This document shows positions 47,444 to 55,128 of a DNA stretch of 64,000 bases, piece after piece. The notes below the pieces were generated by a model that was given only the letters and a program-made list of their open reading frames with translations, did no database searches and was not told the DNA's origin. Numbering within the stretch: the stretch's first letter is position 1; each line of letters opens with the position of its first letter. Source of the DNA: an uncultured Gammaproteobacteria bacterium (GTDB taxonomy: Bacteria; Pseudomonadota; Gammaproteobacteria; Arenicellales; JAANXG01); assembly GCA_947259395.1 (NCBI GenBank), contig CAMYMN010000004.1, forward strand, positions 1 to 64,000, given 5' to 3'. The position numbers were made by a program, and so were the translations under genes.

Positions 47444-48853
47444 ATGCAGGGGTCGACCACCGAATTCAAACGCCAGGCGGAGGCCGCGTTACACGATGCG
47501 ACGCTGCAGCGGGCGATGGCCAAGGCCAAGGGTGGTTTTGTCGATAAGCGCCGCTTGGCGGTGGCGAGGCTTCCCGAATTCGCGCAAATTCGCGCCGAGG
47601 CCAAGGCGATTAAAGAGCATACCCTGGCGCATCTGGATTATTACTTGGAACAGTTCGAGCGCAAGGTGCTCGAGTCGGGTGGGCGGGTGCATTGGGCGCG
47701 TACTGCGGACGAGGCGTGTGCCGCGGTATTGGCGATTATCGGCGCGGCTAGCAAGCAGGTGCTCAAGGGTAAATCGATGGTGTCCGAGGAGATCGGTCTC
47801 AATGCCGCTATGGAACGCGCCGGTCATACCGTTGTGGAAACCGATCTAGGGGAGTACATCATCCAGTTGGCCCATGAACCGCCCAGTCACATCATTGCGC
47901 CGGCGGTGCACAAGACCCGCGACCAGATCACCGATCTTTTTCAGGCGGAGCACGAGAAGTACGGTTTGACCGAGCGGGTCACGGAGACCGAGGACATCGT
48001 CAATGAAGCGCGGCAGGTATTGCGTACGAAGTTTTTGAGTGCCGACGTGGGGATTACCGGCGCGAACTTTTTGATCGCCGAGACCGGTTCGACGGTGATC
48101 GTGACCAACGAGGGCAATGGCGACCTGACGCAGATCCTGCCGCGTACACACATCGTCACCGCCAGTATTGAAAAGGTTATTCCGTCGCTGGACGACATGA
48201 CCGTGTTGCTCAGGCTTCTGGCGCGCAGCGCCACCGGCCAGGAGATGTCGAGCTATAACACGCTGTCCACGGGGCCGAGGCGGGCAGATGATCTGGACGG
48301 CCCCGAAGAGTTTCATGTGGTGATCGTCGACAACGGGCGCAGCGACATGTTGGGCAACGAGTTCCATGACATGTTGCGGTGTATTCGATGTGGCGCCTGT
48401 CTGAATCATTGCCCGGTTTACGGCGCTATCGGCGGTCACGCCTACGGGTGGGTGTACCCCGGTCCCATGGGCTCGGTATTGACCCCGTTAATGATCGGCC
48501 TGGAAAACGCGCGGGACCTCCCCAACGCCTGCACCCTGAATGGCCGCTGTGGAGAAGTGTGCCCGATGAGTATTCCGTTGCCCGACATGCTGCGCACGCT
48601 GCGGTTCAAGGAGCACGAACGAAAGCTCTCCAAGGCGCGCGCGCGGGGGGCGCTGAAGGCATGGGGATTGCTCGCCCGGCGGCCGCGATTGTATCAGGTG
48701 GTCACCGCCTTGATGACCGCGGTGCTGGGAAGTATTGGCGGCCGCGCGGGCCGGTTCCGGTCACTGCCGCTGGCGTCGGGGTGGACCCAAGCGCGGGATT
48801 TACCCGCCCCGCAGGGGGCGACCTTTCAACGGATGTGGAGACGGCGGCGGTGA
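47444..48853 (+). CDS. lutB: Lactate utilisation iron-sulfur protein LutB
   Basis: Protein of 469 residues with a DUF162 (LUD) domain in the N-terminal two thirds (KGKSMVSEEIGLNAAMERAG, ADVGITGANFLIAETGS, LPRTHIVTASIEKVIPSLDD) and two 4Fe-4S sites near residue 310-370: CIRCGACLNHCPVY and CTLNGRCGEVCPMSIPLPDM. Length and order are those of LutB. The start is 5 bases after lutA; the GTG of lutC overlaps the lutB TGA. Confidence 0.94.
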   Translation: MQGSTTEFKRQAEAALHDATLQRAMAKAKGGFVDKRRLAVARLPEFAQIRAEAKAIKEHTLAHLDYYLEQFERKVLESGGRVHWARTADEACAAVLAIIGAASKQVLKGKSMVSEEIGLNAAMERAGHTVVETDLGEYIIQLAHEPPSHIIAPAVHKTRDQITDLFQAEHEKYGLTERVTETEDIVNEARQVLRTKFLSADVGITGANFLIAETGSTVIVTNEGNGDLTQILPRTHIVTASIEKVIPSLDDMTVLLRLLARSATGQEMSSYNTLSTGPRRADDLDGPEEFHVVIVDNGRSDMLGNEFHDMLRCIRCGACLNHCPVYGAIGGHAYGWVYPGPMGSVLTPLMIGLENARDLPNACTLNGRCGEVCPMSIPLPDMLRTLRFKEHERKLSKARARGALKAWGLLARRPRLYQVVTALMTAVLGSIGGRAGRFRSLPLASGWTQARDLPAPQGATFQRMWRRRR

Positions 48854-49494
48854 GTGCGGCGCGCGACGAGATCTTTACCCGCATTCGCCGCTCGTTGCGG
48901 CGCGACGCCCCACTCGCGGCGCCGCCGGCGCACCGCTCGCAAGCGCCTGAATCCAATGTCCGCCCACGCCTGGAGAAAGATCCCCTCGAATGTTTTATCG
49001 ACAAGGTGCACGCAGCGGCGGGTACGGTGGATCGGATTAGCGCTATCTCCGATGTCGTGCAAGCGACGTCTGATTATCTGCACCGACACGGTCTCGAGCC
49101 GCGATTAGTCGTCGCGTCGCACCCGCTGATTAGTGAGCTGGCGTGGCCGGCAGAGTGGAAGATCCACGCTGGTCCGGCGCGCGGTGAGGATCACATCGGT
49201 GTCGGCGCCGCGTTTGCCGGAGTTGCCGAGACCGGCACGTTGGTGATGTTGTCAGGGGCGGACAACCCCACCACACTCAATTTCCTACCCGATGATCATA
49301 TCGTTGTCGTCAGCGCGCTGCAGATCGTCGCTCATCTCGAGGATGCATGGCGCTTAATGCGTGACAGCGTTACCGCGATGCCGCGCACCGTAAACTTGAT
49401 CACCGGCCCATCGCGGACTGCTGATGTTGAGCAGACCATCCAACTCGGCGCCCACGGTCCGCGTCGTCTGCATGTAATCGTGATCGAAGACTGA
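48850..49494 (+). CDS. lutC: Lactate utilisation protein LutC
   Basis: LUD-domain protein of 214 residues. Visible blocks: ARDEIFTRIRRSLRRD at the N-terminus, IGVGAAFAGVAETGTLVML near residue 115, and FLPDDHIVVVSALQIVAHLEDA and LITGPSRTADVEQTIQLGAHGP near the end, all typical of LutC. The GTG start at 48850 overlaps the lutB stop as GTGA; the frame extending upstream is antisense-free space within lutB and is not part of the protein. Confidence 0.92.
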   Translation: MSAARDEIFTRIRRSLRRDAPLAAPPAHRSQAPESNVRPRLEKDPLECFIDKVHAAAGTVDRISAISDVVQATSDYLHRHGLEPRLVVASHPLISELAWPAEWKIHAGPARGEDHIGVGAAFAGVAETGTLVMLSGADNPTTLNFLPDDHIVVVSALQIVAHLEDAWRLMRDSVTAMPRTVNLITGPSRTADVEQTIQLGAHGPRRLHVIVIED

Positions 49495-49587
49495 TCAAAC
49501 GCCAACTAAAGAGAAACTCATATTCGCCGTTTCGTTCTCAATCATCTGATTCCCCGTTGAGATTCCGGCCCTGGGCGTGACACGCAG

Positions 49588-50463
49588 ATGATGCTTCGAA
49601 TTATCTCCATTGTATTCCCAATTTTTGCGATTGTTGCCGTCGGTTACCTTTACGGGCGCCGCAAACAACCCGAAATGGCGATATTGAATCAGTTGGTCAT
49701 GGATATCTTTGCGCCGGCGTTGATATTTTTTGTGCTGGCGCGCAGGGGGTTTGAGCCTCAGCAATACCTATCTCTGGCAGTCGCTGGCATTGCAGTGGTG
49801 CTGGGGTCGGGCCTGTTGAGTTATCCGCTTGCCCGCAAGCTCGATTTTGATTGGCGCACGTTCGTGCCACCAATGATGTTTACCAACTATGGGAATTTGG
49901 GATTGCCGCTATTTGTACTGGCGTTCGGGGATTCCGCGTTATCCGCCGCCGTGGTGTTGTTTGTCGCCGGTAATTTGCTGCATTTTACCCTTGGACGATA
50001 TTTGCTCGACCACACCGTACACCCAGTAACGCTTTTTCGTACTCCTATCTTTCTGGCTTCGATGTTGGGACTGTTGTTCACCCTGATGCAGTGGCACCTA
50101 CCCAAGGCCATCGAGTTTCCCATCGAAATGTTGGGACAGGTTGCCATACCGCTGCTATTGTTTTCACTAGGCGTGCGATTAACCAAATTTGACTGGCACG
50201 ACTGGAAGATCGGTTTGATTGGGGCGATCGTGTGCCCGGCCGTCGGCATCTTGACCGCGTGGGTAGTGACAATCATTGTTGACCTGCCGGATTTACAGGC
50301 CAGGCAGTTGATGCTGTTTGGTGCGTTGCCGCCGGCGGTATTGAACTTCTTGTTTGCCGAGCAATTCAATCAACAACCGCGCAAAGTCGCTTCCATAGTG
50401 GTGATTGGGACCCTATCCAGCATCGTAATTATCCCAGTTATGCTAGCGGTAATTTTACCTTAG
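49588..50463 (+). CDS. AEC-family membrane transporter
   Basis: Auxin-efflux-carrier family permease of 291 residues with roughly ten hydrophobic segments. Family marks: IVFPIFAIVAVGYLYGRR at the N-terminus, ILNQLVMDIFAPALIFFVL, MMFTNYGNLGLPLFVLAFG near residue 93 (the NxGNxGLP motif) and GALPPAVLNFLFAEQF near residue 250. Members export or import organic anions such as malate or malonate. It starts 93 bases after lutC on the same strand, so it may serve the same substrates. Confidence 0.88.
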   Translation: MMLRIISIVFPIFAIVAVGYLYGRRKQPEMAILNQLVMDIFAPALIFFVLARRGFEPQQYLSLAVAGIAVVLGSGLLSYPLARKLDFDWRTFVPPMMFTNYGNLGLPLFVLAFGDSALSAAVVLFVAGNLLHFTLGRYLLDHTVHPVTLFRTPIFLASMLGLLFTLMQWHLPKAIEFPIEMLGQVAIPLLLFSLGVRLTKFDWHDWKIGLIGAIVCPAVGILTAWVVTIIVDLPDLQARQLMLFGALPPAVLNFLFAEQFNQQPRKVASIVVIGTLSSIVIIPVMLAVILP

Positions 50464-50617
50464 ATGCGTGAGCCAGCGACGGGATACGTGCGGGCTCTTC
50501 CGGACATCACGAAAGTGGTGATTTTTGCGGCGGCAAACTTGATTTTTTGCCCGGCGACGTTACTCTAACCGGTTGCACAAACTCCCTACCGCCCTGCAAT
50601 ACAGGCAATAAATCCAA

Positions 50618-51133
50618 GTGTCCCCCAAAAATAACTACCATTACGATGAACTCTTGGCCTGTGCCCGCGGCGAACTATTTGGCCGCGGTAACGCGCAGCT
50701 GCCGTTGCCGCCGATGCTGATGTTTGACCGAATTACGCAGATCACCGTGGACGGCGGTGCCCACGACAAAGGTATGATCACTGCCGAATTGGATATCAAG
50801 CCGGATTTATGGTTCTTCAATTGCCATTTTGTGGGGGATCCGGTCATGCCCGGTTGTCTGGGTTTGGATGCGCTGTGGCAACTCGTAGGTTTCTTTCTTG
50901 GATGGCGCGGCGGTCCGGGCCGTGGTCGAGCGCTTGGGGCGGGCGAGGTCAAATTCACAGGACAGGTCACGCCGGACACCAAACTTGTGAAGTACCGCAT
51001 TGATTTAAAACGGGTGATCATGCGCAATTTGTGTATGGGCATTGCCAACGGCATTATGGAGGCGGACGACAGAGAGATCTATTTCGCCAAGGACTTACGG
51101 GTGGGTTTATTTACCTCTGACGAAGGTTTTTGA
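50618..51133 (+). CDS. fabA: 3-hydroxydecanoyl-ACP dehydratase/isomerase
   Basis: Bifunctional hot-dog enzyme of 171 residues that dehydrates 3-hydroxydecanoyl-ACP and isomerises the product, opening unsaturated fatty acid synthesis. The active-site histidine lies in [17 protein letters not shown] and the aspartate in [37 protein letters not shown] is the typical N-terminus. The start is a GTG. fabB follows 18 bases later. Confidence 0.96.
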   Translation: MSPKNNYHYDELLACARGELFGRGNAQLPLPPMLMFDRITQITVDGGAHDKGMITAELDIKPDLWFFNCHFVGDPVMPGCLGLDALWQLVGFFLGWRGGPGRGRALGAGEVKFTGQVTPDTKLVKYRIDLKRVIMRNLCMGIANGIMEADDREIYFAKDLRVGLFTSDEGF

Positions 51134-51151
51134 TGAGATGAGGGGGAAACA

Positions 51152-52366
51152 ATGCGTCGTGTCGTAATAACCGGATTGGGTGTGGTTTCCAGTATTGGAA
51201 ACGACAAACAAACGGTTTTGGATGGTTTGTTGAACGCGCGTTCCGGAATCCGCGCGCAGCCGGTGTATCAGGAGATGGGATTGCGTAGCCACGTCGAGGG
51301 AACCATAAACGTCGATCTGAATGGTCTGATCGATCGAAAGGTTAAGCGGTTCATGGGAGATGGCGCGGCGTTTAATTACCTAGCCATGCGCGAAGCGCTG
51401 GCCGACGCAGGGCTTGAGGAGAGTGAGATCTCCGATCCGCGTATCGGGCTGATCATGGGCTCTGGAGGTCCGTCCACTGAGAACGTGGTGAAGGCAGCGG
51501 ACCTTCTACGGGAACGTGGGGTACGCAAAGTTGGTCCGTACATGGTGACGCGCACGATGTCCAGCACCAATGCCGCCTGCGTGGGTACCGCATTCAAGAT
51601 AAAAGGCATGTGTTATTCCATCAGCTCGGCCTGCGCCACCAGCGCCCACTGCATCGGTCACGGCGCGGAATTGATTCAACTTGGCAAGCAGGACTTGATT
51701 TTTGCCGGTGGTGGCGAAGAGATCCATTGGACGATGTCGGTGTTATTCGATGCCATGGGGGCGTTGTCGACTGGATACAACGAGACCCCGCAACAGGCAT
51801 CGCGACCCTACGATGTAAATCGCGATGGATTTGTTATTTCCGGTGGCGGTGGTGTGGTGGTGGTCGAGGAATTGGAGCATGCGCTGCAGCGGGGGGCGAA
51901 GATATATGCGGAACTGGTGGGTTACGGCGCGACCTCGGACGGCTATGACATGGTGCAACCCTCTGGTGAAGGCGCGGTGCGCTGTATGCGTCAAGCTTTG
52001 GAAACAGTCGACGGATCCATCGACTATATCAATGCCCACGGCACCAGTACCCCCGTAGGAGACGTCCGCGAGTTGGAGGCGTTACGGGAAGTGTTCGGCG
52101 AGCAGACGCCAAAGGTGAGTTCAACCAAATCACTCACGGGGCATTCCCTGGGTGCCGCCGGGGTTTGCGAGGCGATCTATTGCCTGCTGATGATGGAGCA
52201 TGGCTTTATCGCCGGTTCGGCAAACATCGATGAGCTCGATCCCGAGGCGGAGGGATTTCCGATAGTGCGTGACACGCAAACCGGCGCGGCGCTTAATCTC
52301 GTTATGTCAAACAGCTTTGGTTTTGGCGGGACCAACAGCTCCCTGATATTTGCACGATTCGACTGA
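51152..52366 (+). CDS. fabB: 3-oxoacyl-ACP synthase I
   Basis: Condensing enzyme of 404 residues that, with FabA, makes unsaturated fatty acids. Catalytic cysteine in [15 protein letters not shown] near residue 163, histidines in [12 protein letters not shown] and [14 protein letters not shown], and the C-terminal [30 protein letters not shown] opens the protein. A GAGGGGGAAAC site precedes the ATG. Classical fabA-fabB pair of gammaproteobacteria. Confidence 0.97.
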   Translation: MRRVVITGLGVVSSIGNDKQTVLDGLLNARSGIRAQPVYQEMGLRSHVEGTINVDLNGLIDRKVKRFMGDGAAFNYLAMREALADAGLEESEISDPRIGLIMGSGGPSTENVVKAADLLRERGVRKVGPYMVTRTMSSTNAACVGTAFKIKGMCYSISSACATSAHCIGHGAELIQLGKQDLIFAGGGEEIHWTMSVLFDAMGALSTGYNETPQQASRPYDVNRDGFVISGGGGVVVVEELEHALQRGAKIYAELVGYGATSDGYDMVQPSGEGAVRCMRQALETVDGSIDYINAHGTSTPVGDVRELEALREVFGEQTPKVSSTKSLTGHSLGAAGVCEAIYCLLMMEHGFIAGSANIDELDPEAEGFPIVRDTQTGAALNLVMSNSFGFGGTNSSLIFARFD

Positions 52367-52401
52367 TATCCACGCAATATTCATGAGCGTGATTCCGAGT
52401 T

Positions 52402-53454
52402 ATGCACGCGCTTTTAGACAATAACCAAAAATCCATAGCCGTGTGGTTATTGATTTGTTGCATCTCGGTATTCGCGATGGTGGTTCTGGGCGGCGTGACC
52501 CGATTAACGCAATCGGGGCTGTCGATGGTGGAATGGCAGCCGATTATGGGTGTAATACCACCGCTGAGCGAGACCGAGTGGCAGCACACCTTTGAAAAGT
52601 ACCAGCGTTTTCCGGAGTATCAAAAAATCAACCAACACATGACGCTTGCTGAATTCAAGCCCATCTTCTGGTTCGAATATGCGCATCGCATGCTCGGACG
52701 GATCATCGGATTGATTTTTCTGATTCCATTTTTGTTTTTTTGGTTCACGCGACGGATTCCGAGGCAACTAGTGCCAAAGCTAATTGCTGTGTTTTGCTTG
52801 GGAGGATTACAAGGTCTGCTCGGTTGGTACATGGTGCAGAGCGGACTGGTTAATGAACCCCACGTTAGCCCGTATCGGCTGACCGCGCATTTGTCCTTGG
52901 CAGTGTTGATATACGGCTACATGATGTGGCTAGTATTGGGGTTGATTAGTGGCGGTAAGCGTACGCACTCATGGTCGGTCGACCCGCCATGGCGTTTGAG
53001 TGTGCTGGTGACGATATTGGTGGGAGTGATAATCATAAGTGGCGGTTTTGTGGCAGGAACCAGAGCGGGTTTCGCGTTCAACACGTTTCCAACCATGAAT
53101 GGTGATTGGGTGCCGCAGGGTATTTGGGCGTTGCAGCCGGTGTGGCGTAATATGTTTGAAAACCTGGCGACGGTGCAATTTACCCACCGCGTTGTCGCAC
53201 TCGCCCTGGCACTGCTGGTACCGATATTATGGTTGTCGGTGTTGTTTGCCAGCGTGTCGTCACAGGTGCGGCTAGTGACTCACGGTTTGCTGGTAATGTT
53301 GATGGTGCAGATTACGCTGGGCATCACTACCCTGATCAACACGGTGCCGGTGTCAGTGGCGGCGATGCATCAAGGCGGAGCTTTGCTGGTATTGACCATG
53401 GCACTGTGGGTGACCCATGGTTTGTTACGTGATAAACGCGCGTTTCGCCCGTAG
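52402..53454 (+). CDS. ctaA: Heme A synthase (COX15/CtaA)
   Basis: Membrane oxidase of 350 residues converting heme O to heme A for aa3-type cytochrome oxidase. About eight membrane segments and the four conserved histidines: FWFEYAHRMLGR, RLTAHLSLAVL, VQFTHRVVALAL and AAMHQGGALLVL. VVLGGVTRLTQSGLSMVEWQP is the characteristic first-loop motif. It indicates an aerobic terminal oxidase. No other cytochrome oxidase assembly gene is adjacent. Confidence 0.94.
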   Translation: MHALLDNNQKSIAVWLLICCISVFAMVVLGGVTRLTQSGLSMVEWQPIMGVIPPLSETEWQHTFEKYQRFPEYQKINQHMTLAEFKPIFWFEYAHRMLGRIIGLIFLIPFLFFWFTRRIPRQLVPKLIAVFCLGGLQGLLGWYMVQSGLVNEPHVSPYRLTAHLSLAVLIYGYMMWLVLGLISGGKRTHSWSVDPPWRLSVLVTILVGVIIISGGFVAGTRAGFAFNTFPTMNGDWVPQGIWALQPVWRNMFENLATVQFTHRVVALALALLVPILWLSVLFASVSSQVRLVTHGLLVMLMVQITLGITTLINTVPVSVAAMHQGGALLVLTMALWVTHGLLRDKRAFRP

Positions 53455-53474
53455 CCTGCGTGTTAACCCAAGGG

Positions 53475-53577
53475 ACCCCGCCCCTATCTTCTTCGTAAGC
53501 GTGGTCAACCCTGCATGGCCATTCTAAGATGATGCACTAATGGTTTCCGTGAGTCACAAAATGAATAGGAGCGGGGC
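53475..53577. mobile_element. MITE-like element, copy 1 (imperfect arms)
   Basis: About 103 bases bounded by imperfect inverted arms: ACCCCGCCCCTATCTTC at the left and GAATAGGAGCGGGGC at the right. The arms match those of the 105-base element at 54777-54881 (core CCCCGC-NN-CTATTC), the length is nearly equal, and the interiors share short matching stretches. No coding capacity; no target duplication recognised. Confidence 0.55.
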
Positions 53578-53595
53578 TATACTGAATTAGGCGCG

Positions 53596-53601
53596 TATAA
53601 T
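53596..53601 (+). promoter_or_regulatory. Possible -10 element before the small secreted protein gene
   Basis: Perfect TATAAT 42 bases before the next ATG, just outside MITE-like copy 1. No convincing -35 hexamer at 16-18 bases spacing. Confidence 0.35.
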
Positions 53602-53643
53602 GGTGTCCCGCAACGCTAACAACCCAATTATAGGGAGACGGTA

Positions 53644-54000
53644 ATGTGCAAGTGGCCGGCAGTTGCAAGTTTGTTAATCGGAGTAACCCTGTTCGCAACG
53701 TCGGTTCATGCCGGAGAGTGGCGTTACTCAGGTGCGGACCTTGCGCCATCGCAGATCTCGCCGCAGGGCGCAGTTCAGGTGTTGTCCACCGACTACCGTT
53801 CCCCAGCGCCACACGGGATGTTGCCGCGAAATAATATGACTCAGACCGCGGTGCATACTAAGTTCGGCGATCCGCAAGAAAAGCTGCCGGCCGTGGGTGA
53901 GCCACCCATATCCCGCTGGCGTTACTTGGACTATACCGTCTATTTCGAACGAGATCGTGTGATCATTACCGTACCCAACGATGTGGGCTTGACTCGATAG
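53644..54000 (+). CDS. Small exported protein of unknown function
   Basis: Protein of 118 residues with a signal peptide (VASLLIGVTLFATSVHAGEW, cleavage after VHA near residue 23). The mature part has MTQTAVHTKFGDPQEKLPAV and PPISRWRYLDYTVYFERDRV, reminiscent of small envelope proteins with an OmlA/SmpA-like 'x-V-x-x-x-F-G-x-P' pattern, though I cannot name the family. GGGAGAC ribosome site before the ATG. It is followed by the LolA-like gene. Confidence 0.65.
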   Translation: MCKWPAVASLLIGVTLFATSVHAGEWRYSGADLAPSQISPQGAVQVLSTDYRSPAPHGMLPRNNMTQTAVHTKFGDPQEKLPAVGEPPISRWRYLDYTVYFERDRVIITVPNDVGLTR

Positions 54001-54081
54001 GCCGCCATGCCCGTCACCACTGCGATACATAACTTGGGCGCAGTCTGTGTCCTCCGACTGACTGTTCATCGCAGGCGACAA

Positions 54082-54681
54082 GTGAACCGTCGATTTCAGG
54101 ATGTGATCGTTGTTCTGCTGGCGGTTTTTAGCGATCCGGCTTGGAGTGGAACGGATTCTGACTCGACACTGAATAAAGTGATGACGCTGTTAGCCGGGGT
54201 TAAGCAGTTTGAGTCGACGTTCGTGGAGAAAAAGCAATCCGGTTTTTTAACGGACGATCTGGTTTTATCAGGGACGCTTCGTTTCACGGCTCCCAATACC
54301 CTCGAGAAGCACGTGTTATCCCCGTTCGACGAGATGATCACCATCAATCACGATCAGATCATCATTGAACGCCAAGAGGGCGATTCCGTGCAACGATTAG
54401 TTCAGATGATACCGCCGGCAGTGCGAACGATCATCGACAGCGTTCGCGCAACCTTGGCGGGAGATCAAACCCGTCTGCAACGGCATTACGAAATAAAAGT
54501 AAGCGGCAACGATCAATCGTGGTCGCTGCAGTTACTGCCCAAAGAGCCGGAGCTCACAAAATACTTGCGGGTGATCACAATTGACGGAATTGCGGAGAAG
54601 ATTATTCGCATTGTAACTGAGGAGGTCGACGGTGACCGCTCCGTCATTGAGGTTACTTATAAAAATATCGTAGCGTCTTAA
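54082..54681 (+). CDS. LolA-like outer-membrane lipoprotein carrier homologue
   Basis: LolA-fold periplasmic protein of 199 residues. With the GTG at 54082 as start the chain begins with a signal peptide (FQDVIVVLLAVFSDPAWSG); the open frame extends upstream to 54007 without similarity. Marks: VMTLLAGVKQFESTFVEKKQS near residue 32, LVLSGTLRFTAPNTLEKHVL, FDEMITINHDQIIIER. The FxExK-x-S(x)-L pattern fits the LolA-like proteins that partner MMPL exporters in aryl-polyene-type or fatty-acid-linked loci rather than housekeeping LolA. The MMPL gene follows 447 bases later. Confidence 0.8.
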   Translation: MNRRFQDVIVVLLAVFSDPAWSGTDSDSTLNKVMTLLAGVKQFESTFVEKKQSGFLTDDLVLSGTLRFTAPNTLEKHVLSPFDEMITINHDQIIIERQEGDSVQRLVQMIPPAVRTIIDSVRATLAGDQTRLQRHYEIKVSGNDQSWSLQLLPKEPELTKYLRVITIDGIAEKIIRIVTEEVDGDRSVIEVTYKNIVAS

Positions 54682-54776
54682 GTTTTCACGCCGACCCGCC
54701 CGCGCATCGTCCGTCTGATCAGCCTGCTTTTGAGTTTAAGTTGAGTAACAACCCTAACCCGCACATTGCACCAGTC

Positions 54777-54881
54777 GCCCCGCGACTATTCTCCGCAAAT
54801 AAACTGGAGGCTCGTATGTTGCCATTTCATCGAAGTGACACAACGGAGCTCTCAGCTTGGTACTATGAATAGTCGCGGGGC
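54777..54881. mobile_element. MITE-like element, copy 2 (perfect 15-base arms)
   Basis: GCCCCGCGACTATTC (54777-54791) and GAATAGTCGCGGGGC (54867-54881) are perfect inverted repeats 75 bases apart. Total 105 bases, no coding capacity. Related to the element at 53475-53577; a lone arm-like sequence with one mismatch lies at 24446-24460. No transposase of matching ends is in the window and I see no clear target duplication. Confidence 0.65.
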
Positions 54882-54990
54882 TATCCAGGCTCTGGCTGAT
54901 CCAGGTACGTCTGCACTTGGACTTCACTCAAGCCATAGCTACGGCTATGACTTTCGCTCCAGCCCGGCGCTTGTCCCCGCAAAGCAGGGG

Positions 54991-55082
54991 CTCGTCCTCG
55001 CACTGCGACTATGCGCAGCACAAGCGCAGCAGGGGGCTTGTCCTCGCACTGCGACTATGCGCAGCACAAGCACAGCAGGGGG
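54991..55082. repeat. Two copies of a 46-base tandem repeat
   Basis: Units at 54991-55036 and 55037-55082 differ at only a few positions. Each contains GCACTGCGACTATGCGCAGCAC, which resembles GCACTGCAACTACACCAGCAC formed by the array at 13509-13613 read on the other strand. Part of a dispersed family in this genome. Confidence 0.85.
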
Positions 55083-55128
55083 TTCAGCCGCCCCTGTTCG
55101 GTGCCAGCTCCCCGGATACTGACGCAAT

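Larger units (their letters stand above)
54682..55128. other. Repeat-rich gap between lolA-like and MMPL genes
   Basis: About 447 bases with no gene I can support. It contains a 105-base element with perfect 15-base inverted arms (54777-54881) and two copies of a 46-base tandem unit (54991-55082), preceded by a 14-base stretch (54967-54980) that recurs in reverse complement at 13615-13628. Short plus-strand frames through it read out of these repeats and are not credible proteins. Confidence 0.7.

Noticed and set aside
48379-48849. Upstream extension of lutC inside lutB
   Set aside because: The GTG at 48850 overlaps the lutB stop and LutC similarity starts there; the extension lies out of frame over lutB's ferredoxin region.
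54766-55122. Short plus-strand frames across the repeat region before the MMPL gene
   Set aside because: Their sequence is made of the inverted and tandem repeats, with no ribosome site or family match.
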